Assembly (NCBI RefSeq): GCF_003576645.1
Contig: NC_044919.1
Location: forward strand, 18,190,083 to 18,254,082
Reading direction: 5' to 3'
Length of the DNA stretch: 64,000 nucleotides
Source: Ipomoea triloba
Taxonomy: Eukaryota > Streptophyta > Magnoliopsida > Solanales > Convolvulaceae
The notes beneath the pieces are model-generated. The model worked only from the letters and a program-made list of their open reading frames with translations, was not told the DNA's origin and did no database searches. The position numbers and the translations under genes are program-made. Positions 1-11,944 of the stretch are shown one piece after another (the first letter of the stretch is position 1; each line of letters starts with the position of its first letter).

Positions 1-969
<969 letters not shown>

Positions 970-1778
970 TGAAGTAAAGATGGCGCTCCGCTGTTGGATG
1001 AAGAAGAAGGCGACGGGAACGTAGTATGTGTGTGAGTGATGTGATTTGATTGCATTTTGATGAGTTTGTGTGACTACAACCTGATGTAATGATGCTAATT
1101 GCTGCCTACTTGCATTCATTAATTTCATAATTTGTATTGTATTGTAAACGACTAAATGATTGGATTTGCATAGATGAGATGAGATGAGATGAGATGGGTT
1201 ATGTTTTTTGAAAGCTAGGCTAAGTGATATATACACAGTAGAAAGCAGCAAAAACAAAGCAAATAGGTGAGAATGGATGTACAAGCAGAAGCAAGTCAGT
1301 CAATCTAATTTAAAGCCGAATAATAAATAGACTAGACTAGACTACCAGCATGGCTTACATATTGATGATGATAAATAAGAGCTACAGAACATCAACTTCT
1401 TAAAATTTTTGCATTTACCATTTTTTTTCAAGTTCCATAAGATTGTCATTCCATATTAAGTTGACAGGGAAATTTAATTTAAAAGAAAGTTGTTGACATG
1501 AAATTTATTAAGGCTATATATCAAAACCAAGCGAACCCTATCAAGATGTTCTTCGACTTCTTTCTTCATATTCGCTTCTCAAACGCATCTTTGACATCTT
1601 TTTTCATCTTCGTCTTCTCAAAATTTTATAAGTTTCGTTCGTCTTATTGGTTCAAAATGTCTTCATCTTCGATATGTATATATATATATATATCCACACT
1701 TTTAATAAAAACTAATAAAGTTACTTAAATAAATGGTTTAGATTGTTCAGATTTTAATTTTTATTTAAAATTTTTACA
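970..1778. other. Intergenic, 3' flank of sialidase-like gene
   Basis: No gene is seen. The first part is probably 3' UTR and terminator of the sialidase-like gene. A short GATGA/GAGAT pentamer run lies near 1171-1198 and a weaker one near 873-890. From 1675 there is a short AT dinucleotide run. The short open frames here have no recognisable domain. Confidence 0.5.
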
Positions 1779-2222
1779 TCTATCTATCCTCTAATATAAA
1801 AAAGCCACAAAAATAGCATTTAATGCCATTCCCGCCCAGTGGAAAACGATGCCGTATTGCATAGCAACATGGAATGTTTGTTATTGTTAGTCACCGTCCT
1901 TTTCCGCATGTAGGATATCAATTTTGTTGTTTTTAAATCGGTAGAGCAACCGACCCGAACAAGAATTATCGCTGTAAAGGACTCATGCGTGAATAAATGG
2001 CCGGAATATGTTTAGGAAATCGAAAAGGTTTCAACGTTTAGTTATTCGATACATATGTTCCGGGAATGAAAAAGGAAGTAATGCAACTTCAGAAGTCTTA
2101 TGATCTCAGAATTATATTACAACCATATATATACACCTCTAGGCATATTCCAGATTACATTGCCATCAGATACTCTCAACCCTTTGAAATTACTCCTTAT
2201 TCTCACGTACTGTAATTCGAAA

Positions 2223-4470
2223 ATGGGAATGTATTGTGTGGCGAATGAGTTGTCTACGTTCAAGAACAAGAGTGCAATGAAGTTACGGGTGATTCGTACC
2301 TATTTGGTACCATTAAGGAGAGGTTCATTGGAAAAAAAAAGTCAGGAAATCGTGTTTCACGACTCGGAGGTTTGTTTTCTTCTCTATACTCATCTGCATT
2401 TTCATGAAGTATGTTCATTAGCATTAGCGTAGACTTAGATAAAACTATGTAAATATGTTATTGTACATGCTAACCTATTGATATATGAACAGGGCACCGT
2501 AATTCATGCACATGTACCAAAAACTCTGGTAGAAAAGTTCAGTAATAGGTTTGTAGAAAGCAAAGTGTATGCTGTGAAAAATTTCTTTGTTGTTTTGAAT
2601 ACTCAGACATACAAGACCAGTCTGCATGAATATATGCTGCAGTTTAATCATGAAACTATTATGAAAGAAATTAGGCCGGACAAATTTCCATGGCACATGT
2701 ACAGACTAAAGCCATTCAATAGTTTGAAAGGTAACCCAACTTTAGATGACAAACATCTTATAGGTAAGTTTCTACTGTTTCCTCAGCATCTTTGTCATCT
2801 TTTTTCTCATTATTATGTTTTTAGCAATAGACTCAGAATCTTACCTATAGCTATGTATATAAAATAGATATAATTGGTCGTATTGTTCAAATACATGGAC
2901 CACAAGAAAAGATTATTGTTCAAATGCATTGTAAGTCCAATTTCGGTTATTTTTAATTATTATGAATTATTATGAACTATCAGTTTCAAATTTAAAGGAA
3001 AATTTTAATGTAATGCAGGGGAAATAAGCTAAGTTGTACCTTTTGGGATGATCATGTGTCCAAAATTGAGCCTTTCTATCAGCGTGAGATGAATGAACCT
3101 GTTGTAGTGTTGATCCAATTCTGCAGAGTAAAGCTGGGCTTAAGAGGTTAGTACCCTTTACATTTACCTTTATTTAGAAATACATACTGTAATTAGTTTA
3201 GAAATACATACTGTAATTATATTATTGTGTGTCAGATGGTGATGTGAAAATTTGTTCATCCTATGATGTGACCCAATCGCTGTTCAACCTTGACCAACCG
3301 GAATTTAAAAGTTTCACAGAAAGGTATATTAATTTGATATCTATGTAATCTGTAAAATCTTCTTATTTTTCAACTAACATTACCATGGACTCTATGCACA
3401 GCCTTAGAGACAGGGAATATCACACCAATTAGAAGCATAACATCAATGTCAAGTCTTAGCTACACCAATACCATTGATGAGTCCACAAGTCAGTCCATGG
3501 ATCTGATTACAATATCTGACATATTTGACACTGAGAATGTAAGCATTGTTTCCTGACTTCCTGTGTGTTTTCTACCATTATTGTATAAGTAATTTCATTT
3601 TTGTTTTATAATCATACTTACAGTTTGGTGAATTCTGGATTGTTGCGAGGATCAATGGTATTGAGTCACCCACAGATTGGTTCTATACTTCCTGTCCAAA
3701 AAAGGGTTGTAACAAGAAATTAGAACTCTCAGAAGGGGTGAACAAATGTTTCAAGTGTGTGCAAGTTCATAATACCCATGTTCTAAGGTATAAACTTAGG
3801 GTACGTGTTGTGGACATGAAAGGTAATGCTTCATTCTTGATATGGGATCGAGAGTGCATGGAGTTAATTGGGATTCCAGCTGCTGATTTATATGACAGTT
3901 ATACAGATGTAAGTCTTAAATTTTTAACTACTGTCTCTAGGGTCCTACATTTATAAATTCAAGGCAGCTTAACCTAAATTCCTTCCTTTGCAGTCAAGTG
4001 CCCCTCCAAAGGAGATACTAGCTTTGGTTGGTAGGAGTATGTTATTCAGAATTTTAGTTAGGAAGGACCAGTTTCTCAACTTTCCAACCTCATTTCCTGT
4101 TCTAAGGATTAACACTGACCAACAACTCCTAGCACAACTAAGCCCTGACATTCTAAGCTTGAAGGAGGATGATATAAACACTGGATTGCAGCTAAGTGAT
4201 GGGGATGATGACTTCTTTGAGGTTATATATTTGTCTTTAAATACAATTCTTTCAAATATCATATTTACACTGTAGGAGTTTTTGATAAACTTACTGAATC
4301 TGTAGAGTTTTCTGAGTGATGAAGCTGACAGCCCAATTGCAACTCTGCCGCCAGTTACTCATGATGCTACTGAGGGACCTGTCAAGAGGTGCTTAATCGA
4401 TCAGTTTTCTTCGACACAGGGATGCAAAAAAGTGAAGCAGCAGAGAGTGAAACTCGAAAAAATTGATTGA
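2223..4470 (+). CDS. Replication protein A 70 kDa-like, Helitron-borne
   Basis: Predicted single-stranded-DNA-binding protein of the RPA1 type. Inferred exons: 2223-2369, 2493-2763, 2868-2930, 3019-3146, 3236-3323, 3402-3540, 3624-3908, 3994-4221 and 4306-4470. The ATG at 2223 is chosen because it begins the OB-fold-like segment; an upstream in-frame start cannot be excluded. The last OB-fold has a zinc-finger pattern with CPKKGC followed by CFKC (about 3690-3760), as in the Rep_fac-A_C domain. The C-terminal tail is rich in Lys and Gln. Plant Helitrons often carry such a gene, presumably to aid rolling-circle replication. The junctions 2930/3019 and 3323/3402 do not keep phase as I infer them. 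Either small indels have broken the gene or my splice sites are off there. Confidence 0.75.
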
Positions 4471-6101
4471 ATCAAATTTATTTGGAAGACAATTGTGACT
4501 TGATGTTTGGAAGACAATTGTGACTTGATGTTTGTTTTGTTTAACTTGAAAACTCTGGATGTTTGAATACTTAACAGTGCACTGTGTATGTGTAACTGTG
4601 GCTATCTTGCTTGCTTTTTGAAATTTAGAACATTGTTTTTTGAAATCATGTCTAACAGTTACTGCAGAATAGTGTATTTGTGTTTTTTTTTTTCACCTTT
4701 CAGGTTCATGCTGCAATTGAGGGTGGCGAATCCATGCTATACAAGTACCACTGAAATTTGAGGCTTGAACTTCATGGAGGGTTCAAATGATAGTGTTAAG
4801 TGATCAGTTAGCTGCAAATTATATTTCGTACAACTGGAAATGTAATGTTTAGTGAAAAAAAACCCCCACTCTCTACACAATGTAATTAGAAGTAGGCTAA
4901 GTTATTCTATAAAAGTTTTGTCAATGCAAATTTTCAGATTATGAAAGATTCACATCATGTAATCAGCAAGGAGTACCTTTCAATAGAACTTTTATACTTT
5001 CAGTCCACAAATAGCCTGAAAATGTAAGCAGCAAAAAACAATCTGAAACTTTACAGACTTTTCAGTTAAGTTAGATTAATGAAGCAGCAAAAAACAATCT
5101 GAAAATTTTATTATTGATTTTTCCAGGGTATTTCGTACTACATTGTAATTTTACAGATTATAAGTATAATTGAAACAATTATCATCTAAAAAATGTAATT
5201 GAATATTATTAGAGGATTACAGGATGAAAACATTTGGCATCTAAGATACCTACATGTCGTTAATTGAAACTAATAATAATCTTGGATCGACTCAGACTGT
5301 AATTTTAAAAATTGTATGCTTACTGTTTTTTAGCTTAGCCCAAAATCAGTTAAAAGATTGGGCTTATGATGCTGAATAAGTTCTATTGTGTTCACATGCA
5401 TCAGATTTAATTATCATCCTTTGCAAAGACTTCGAAAAAAAATGTTAGTACACATACTTATACAGAAGAAAGAAACAAATGTTAGAAAAATGAAAACATA
5501 CCTCTCCGGAGAGAACCGTAAAATGATAAGCTTTCCAAAAAAGCCCTTATAGACAATAAGGCATCTCCGAAAATGTAAATATAAGAGTACTATTAAAATG
5601 ATTTAACATTTTAAGAATCACTTCAAAAAAAAAAAAGAATTAAAGATCAGAATAGGGCATTATTAAAAAATGTATGATAAATCCACATAATCCTGATAAC
5701 AGCATTCAATACAGCAGCCAACTCTTCGTATTCCAGAGTTGTGGGATTTCCAAGCATCTATAAAGCTTATAAAATGGGTTGTAGTATGTCTTGATGCAGC
5801 TTCCAGTGAAATTCAATAGTACATACTCTGAAGGGATGAAATTCACCCCAGTATCTATTGCACCCCAGTAAACTCATACACAATTAATGGTTTAGTTCAT
5901 AGCAAGTTAATATTGAAACTCAAGTTCTACATTCAAGACAGAGACATACTATTGCCTAACAGCAAAGATGAAGCAACTAACGTCAACTCTCATAGGCAGT
6001 AAAAGGAAGCACCATTCTAATAANTTTTTTTGATCTAGAACACATAAAAGGAAAATGTTTACAGTGCAGTGTTTATTAAAGTACTTCTCTCAATAATGCA
6101 G
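4471..6101. other. Spacer between the two Helitron genes
   Basis: No coding exon recognised. A 27-bp direct repeat (TTTGGAAGACAATTGTGACT and the following bases) occurs twice just after the RPA-like stop, around 4480-4533. The rest is AT-rich. The first exon of the Rep/helicase gene should lie here but I cannot identify it; the N at 6024 falls inside this stretch. Confidence 0.5.
6024..6024. other. Single N in the sequence
   Basis: One undefined base followed by a T run, in the spacer between the two Helitron genes. It may hide a longer gap, and the missing first exon of the Rep/helicase gene could be affected. Confidence 0.95.
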
Positions 6102-9100
6102 TTCAGTACAGTGATATTGGTGACCCAAGCAATATTTGCGATCATTGCAATGCTATTTTTTGGTATGATGAACGAATTAATAAGAATGTCCGCAATGGTA
6201 GTGTCAAATACCCAGGATGTTATGCTCATGGCAAAATCAAGTTACCAAAAATGATAAAACCTCCGAGACGTATTTTGGATTTATTTTTTTGTCATGGAGA
6301 GAAGAGAAATGTATTTTTACGCAACATTCGTAGGTACAATGGTATGTTATCTTTTACATCATTAGGAGCAAAGATTGACAAATCTATAAACAATGGTTCT
6401 TGCCCACCAATGTTTAGGATTAGTGGTCAGGATTTTCATCTAATGGGAGGCCTAAGACCCCAAGATGGTAGCAGCCCAAAATTTGCCCAACTGTACATAC
6501 ATGACACAGAGAATGAAATCCAAAATCGCATCAATGCATTCGGGTAATCACTTCTATTATATTATTTCTTATTTTCAAAATATTATATATATTATATATA
6601 TTATCTTAATAATCAATACGAACTACAGCTTGAGAACTAATAACTATTTCTGTTGTATTGTTGTGTAACAGGGGTAACAATGATGACGGCAAACTACAGG
6701 AAGATATAGTGGAAGATATTAAGCAAGATTTGGATGAGCATAATGTGTTAGTTAAAACATTCCGTTTTGCAAAATCCAAAATGGAGAATAATCCAAGTGT
6801 AGAGTATAAGATAAGGTTGATTGGCAAGCGAAACGGTGATGCACGGACTTACAACTTACCAACTGCATCAGAGGTTGCTGCTTTAATTGTAGGAGATTTA
6901 TCCGCTACGTCAGGTAACCGAGATATTTTGGTGGAGACTAATGCAGGATCCCTAAAGAGGATAAATGAGCTTAACCCAGCGTATTTGCCGTTGCAATATC
7001 CGTTACTGTTTCCCTATGGAGAAGACGGTTATAGGGAAGATATTCAATTCAACATCTCGAGGAAGAAGGAAAGTGGAGGTAGAGTCCGTGTTTCACAACG
7101 TGAGTTCTTCGCATATAGGATGCATGACAGGTTTAATGAAGTGTCAACAATACTATATGCCAAGAGACTGTTCCAACAATTTTTGGTCGATGCATACACC
7201 ATGGTTGAATCCAGCATGTTGTTGTTTATTAGGAACAATCAAAAGGCTTTAAGGTGTGAAGCCTACAAAGGACTATCCGATGCATTGACTAGAGGTGAAG
7301 TGGATACAGCCCGTCAAGGTAAACGAATCATCTTACCATCCAGCTTCACAGGCGGGGCTAGGTACATGATTCAGAATTACCAGGATGCGATGGCTATCTG
7401 TAGACACAAGGGATATCCAAATTTGTTTATAACGTTTACCTGTAATCCAAAGTGGCCAGAAATACAAAGGTACTTGAAAAAATGTCAGCTGAAGGCTGAA
7501 GACATACCTGATATTGTATGTAGGGTCTTCAAAATGAAGCTTGATTGTTTGGTTAAAGAGATAAGGGCAGGTCATCTCTTTGGTGTTGTCACAGCAGGTA
7601 TATTTATTTCTTACCAAATACTAATCAATTATTTTGCACTATTTTAACTAGAAATTGCAAAAGAAAGATTTCATACTTTGTGGTATATGTTTGCAGTTGT
7701 CTATACTATTGAAGTCCAAAAGCGTGGGTTACCACATGCCCACATTTTAATCTTCCTTGAAAGAGTACAAAGCTTATCCACAGCCGCATGCATGGACAAT
7801 TTCATTTCTGCTGAAATTCCAGACAAAGAGGAAGATTATGAGTACTACAAAGCTGTAGAAGAATTTATGATTCATGAACCGTGTGGACTACACAAGACTA
7901 CCTCTCCATGCATGGTGAACAACAAGTGTTCTAAACACTTTCCGAAGAAATTTGTTGAGGTTTCTTCTTGGGATGCTGAAGGCTACCCAATATACAAGCG
8001 TTCTGATAATGGTAGATTTGTGCAAAAGAATGAGGTCCAATTAGATAGTCGATACGTGGTTCCACATAATAGATACCTACTTCTCAAATACAAAGCACAC
8101 ATTAATGTTGAATGGTGTAACCAGTCGAGGTCAATCAAGTACCTCTTCAAGTATGTCAACAAAGGAAATGACAGGGTGACTGCTGAGTTCTATAAGAGTA
8201 CTAACGAGGATGGTCAAGATGAGGTTGTTGATGAAATAAGCATGTTTTATGATTGCAGATATGTATCTGCATGCGAAGCTGCGTGGAGGCTCCTTAGCTA
8301 CGACGTCCAATTCAGGCAACCTCCCGTAGAACGACTTAGCTTTCACTTGCAAGATTGTCAATCTATTATTTTTGAGGACGATGACAAGATAGAAGATGTT
8401 CTCAACAGACCCACGGTAAATCAAAGCATGTTCACTGCATGGTTCGATGCAAACAAGACTTTTGATGCTGCTAAACAATTGGCTTATATTGACATGCCTA
8501 CCAAGTTTGTTTGGAAGAAGGATATCAGACAGTAGCATCCACGGAAAAGGGGATTCGCAATTGGTCGCATCTTTTATGTCCCTCCGGGAAGTGGTGAAAT
8601 ATATTATTTGAGATGTCTGTTGAATGTAGTTCGGGGTCCTACAAATTTTGAAGACATCAAGACCTTTCAAGGTGTCACATATCCGACTTTTCGAGATGCA
8701 TGCTATGCAAGGGGTTTGTTAGACGATGATAAAGAATACATCGATGCAATCAATGAAGCAAGCGAGTGGTCTACTGCAAAGGCAATGAGAAGACTTTTTG
8801 TAATTTTATTAACGTCCAACTTGGTGAGCAGACCTGAAAATGTTTGGAATGCAGTATGGCATCACCTTGCTGAAAACATGCAATACAACAGACGAACAGC
8901 CTTGCAGGATAAAGGTATTTTACTGAGTTTGGATTTGTTTGATCTAAATTAGTAAACCCAACAATTATATTCATCTAAGTTTTTTTTACGATGACTTTTT
9001 TTTCCTTTCTTTGTAGATATTTGTTTATCGGAGGAGGAAAAAAAGAATTTAGCATTGATTGAGATTGAGCGACTGTTACAGTTATACAATAAGTCTTTGA

Positions 9101-9753
9101 AAGATTATCCTCAAATGCCAATTCCAAACTTTGACGATTCATGGTTAGTTCATAATCGTTTGGTTTTTGAAGAGTTGGCTTATGACCGTGCTGCACTAGG
9201 TAAGGAGACCGAACAAATGGAGGAGCAGCTAACTGATGAACAAAGAGTGGTTTATGATACTGTTATCAATGATGTAAGCCAAAACATGGGTGGTCTGTAT
9301 TTCGTTTATGGCTATGGAGGTACAGGAAAAACATTTGTTTGGAAGGCAATATCATGCAAGATCCGATCCATGGGAGATATTGTAATCAATGTTGCGTCAA
9401 GTGGCATCGCATCACTGCTACTACCTGGAGGAAGAACAGCACATTCTAGGTTTGCAATACCAATTGTGTTAACAGAGGACTCCACATGCAACATCATGCC
9501 TGGCAGCCAACTTGCAGAACTCATGACTATGGCTAAACTTATTATATGGGATGAAGCACCAATGATGCACAGACACTGTTTTGAAGCTCTAGACAGAACT
9601 ATGCGCGATCTAATGAGATCAAAAGATCCTCACAGTGAGGGGAAAACCTTTGGAGGAAAAACAGTTGTATTTGGAGGTGACTTTAGACAAATACTGCCAG
9701 TCATTCCTAAAGGATCTAGACAAGATATTGTCCAAGCAACAATAAATGCTTCT
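6102..9753 (+). pseudogene. Helitron Rep/PIF1 helicase, one in-frame stop, truncated
   Basis: RepHel protein: a rolling-circle HUH endonuclease fused to a superfamily-1 PIF1-type helicase. Inferred exons are 6102-6543, 6672-7597, 7697-8914 and 9017-9753, all in phase. N-terminal zinc-finger-like CDHC (about 6125). Rep domain: LFITFTCNPKWPEI (about 7423-7464), the HUH motif PHAH (7732-7743), and the two-tyrosine motif YLFKYVNKG (about 8140-8166). Helicase: Walker A GYGGTGKT (9310-9333), Walker B IIWDEAP (about 9541), and GGDFRQILPVIP (about 9676). The codon at 8533-8535 is TAG where the family has a conserved Trp (before HPRKRGF); reading continues in the same frame afterwards. The gene ends at the N at 9754, losing motifs IV-VI. 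The first exon is not identified. Confidence 0.9.
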
Positions 9754-9754
9754 N
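9754..9754. other. Single N joining unrelated sequences
   Basis: The Rep/helicase reading frame is intact up to 9753 and is lost abruptly after this N. The bases that follow are GC-richer and not helicase. A collapsed gap or a wrong contig join explains this best. Confidence 0.9.
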
Positions 9755-10540
9755 CCTGCCGGTCCAGACACCACTCACACCAATCGACGGCGCCTCTGCC
9801 TCGCCAGTCGCCGCAGCATCGCCATACGCCAGACGCCCAGATATCAGGTTCGTACTTCGGTCTTCCGTCTTCGACACTTCGTAGTTTCGTTCTCAACTTC
9901 TCACCCCTTGAAAGCTTGAACTATAAATCTTAATTTCAATAATTTATTCAATTGTTTGTCTAATTTCCCTAATTTTTGGTTTGCCCCTAATTTGCTAGTT
10001 GCTGCCTTGCTGGTTTCTGCAGTGCACTTGTGCCCTAATCGCCACTCCTGCTGGTGGCACGATGAGCTAAGTGTGCTGGTGATGATGGAAACTCCAAGAC
10101 AACTTCGAATATGATGAGTGTGCTGCGAGTCGATCAGCGATGCGCTACTGCTACTTGCGAGTCTGCAACAGGTTGTGGTCCGAATTGCTTTCTTCAAGTT
10201 TCCTTTCCTTTTTTGTTGCGAATCAGTGAATGGCTTCCTAAATTAGGGTTTTGGTAATTTGGTTTCTTTCGCTCAAGACTACGTTGTTTTGAGTGAAATA
10301 AACTAATTTAAGAAATAAATAAAAAATAAAAAAATAACTTGGCCGATTCGGCCGTCAAGGCCTACTAGTTGACCGGTCTCGTAATAGGCTCTTACCAAGA
10401 AAATCCCATCTGCCTAGGGGTGCCTAGGCTGATTTTTACAACACTGTTAAACAAGTGATGCTCTATTACCAAGAAAATCCCATCTGCCTAGGGGTGCCTA
10501 GGCTGATTTTTACAACACTGTTAAACAAGTGATGCTTTAG
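9755..10540. mobile_element. hAT-like element remnant with duplicated terminus
   Basis: After the N the sequence is GC-rich (about 9755-9900), then AT-rich. It ends in a block carrying GATTTTTACAACACTG, whose reverse complement CAGTGTTGTAAAAATC resembles plant hAT terminal repeats. A 71-bp block with this terminus is present twice in tandem, at 10392-10462 and 10466-10536. The opposite terminus is not in the window, so the class call rests on one terminus. Confidence 0.4.
10392..10536. repeat. 71-bp tandem duplication
   Basis: Two nearly identical copies with a 74-bp period, each from TTACCAAGAAAATCCCATCT through GTGATGCT. Each copy includes an imperfect palindrome around GCCTAGGGGTGCCTAGGC and the hAT-like end TTACAACACTG. 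Confidence 0.9.
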
Positions 10541-11944
10541 AGAGAAATAGGGAAATTGTGTTGAGTTGTTTCACATGTTTTGCTTGAGTTCTATTCTTCT
10601 TTGTGTAATTCTGTTGTTGTGTCTAATCAATTCAAAGTTGTATTTGGTTGGTTTAGTAATTAATGTATTTTAAAAAAAATTCAAAACAAAATGAGTAACT
10701 TCCAAATAGTGTGTCCATTGAAAAAAAATGAGAATGTGGTTGCTTATTCTATCAATCTGGGTGTTTGAAATGACGGTTATTGTTTCTTTGTTCAGTTTGT
10801 TGACTGGATTATTCATTGTCATTTTAAACTTTTGTAATTTTTAATGTCTCATGGAAATGTGAAAGAAAGATATGAAAAGGAGAACCTTACAATGGAGCAT
10901 TGATTTTATTATATTTACAGAGAGATTAGATGAGATGCATTCAAATGTATCTTCACAATCTTCCACTGTGTTTGACATATGACTAACATGCACTTGGGCT
11001 TTTTTGCAGTCTACCATGACATTGGATTTGTGATCCAATGATATCTTAAGCAGAGCTCATATGTGGAAACACTTAGTATTACCAATGAAGAGGAAGATGT
11101 GAATCTTTGATATCGTGTATAAGATGAGCCTTTGAAATTTTAATTTCATTTCTATGGATGAATTCTGGTACGTAGTGTTAACTACTTCATTCATATTAAC
11201 TTCTGAAAGTTATTTTGTTATTTTTGATAGTGAAGTTTTTTTAATCTCTCATATTCATTAACAGTGAATGTGTATATGTTGATTTTATATCTCACTGACA
11301 AAAGCAATTTGACTACTGTAATCTGTGGCACAAAATATCACCTTTTTCATGGGAAGAACTTGTTGCTAGACTGCACTATCTATCACATTTTTTGCTCTTG
11401 TAGATTTTGCCATACTACAACCCATTCTAAACAACCTCAAGACACTTTGTTACAGGGATTTATGTAGGTGGCTGGTGGTATGTTTCACTGGTACTTGCAC
11501 ACACAAATTTTGACAATTGTGTATTTGCTTGTGTATATTTCTGTAAGTTAGAGTGTCTTGGAATCTAAATTTAAGATTATAAATGGATTGAAATGGTTTA
11601 CAGTTTATACAGATTATGATGGAGACTGTATGATGTTTGGATCTGATGAAAATTTGTACGCGAATTTATTGAATCAAAATTTGTCTTTGACAGCTCTCCA
11701 AACAATTTAATCAAGGGACTTTCTTTCGACCTAATTTAGTCATTAATATCCTTCTTTTTGCTTTGCAAGGAATGCATGGAAGTTACTCTCATAAGAAATT
11801 AGGAAATACAGAAGTACTGAATTGATTTAGTTGGGCCTTCACAGGTACCCCAACTAGTAATGAGAAGAACCAACATAGGAAGTGATATTATACAGTGAGG
11901 ACCATGCTTTGTAACTCTCATCTGCTCTGAGAGTGGAAAAGAAA
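10541..11944. other. Upstream region of the PPR gene
   Basis: No coding exon recognised. This AT-rich stretch should contain the promoter and 5' UTR of the PPR gene, but I cannot place a TATA box or transcription start with confidence. Short open frames here show no known domain. Confidence 0.5.

Larger units (their letters stand above)
1779..9753 (+). mobile_element. Helitron (RPA-like + Rep/helicase), 3' end missing
   Basis: The proposed 5' terminus begins TCTATCTATCCTCTAATATA at 1779 and is preceded by A, as expected for Helitrons, which start with TC and insert between A and T. Inside are two genes on the + strand in the order typical of plant autonomous Helitrons: an RPA70-like gene (2223-4470) and a Rep/PIF1-helicase gene (6102-9753). 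The element stops at the N at 9754. The helicase C-terminal motifs and the 3' hairpin with CTRR end are therefore not present. The N at 6024 is a second weak spot. Helitrons leave no target duplication, so the left boundary rests on the terminal motif alone. Confidence 0.75.

Noticed and set aside
9630..10197. Minus-strand frames across the N at 9754
   Set aside because: One spans the N, and both fall in sequence of doubtful joining; no domain was recognised.
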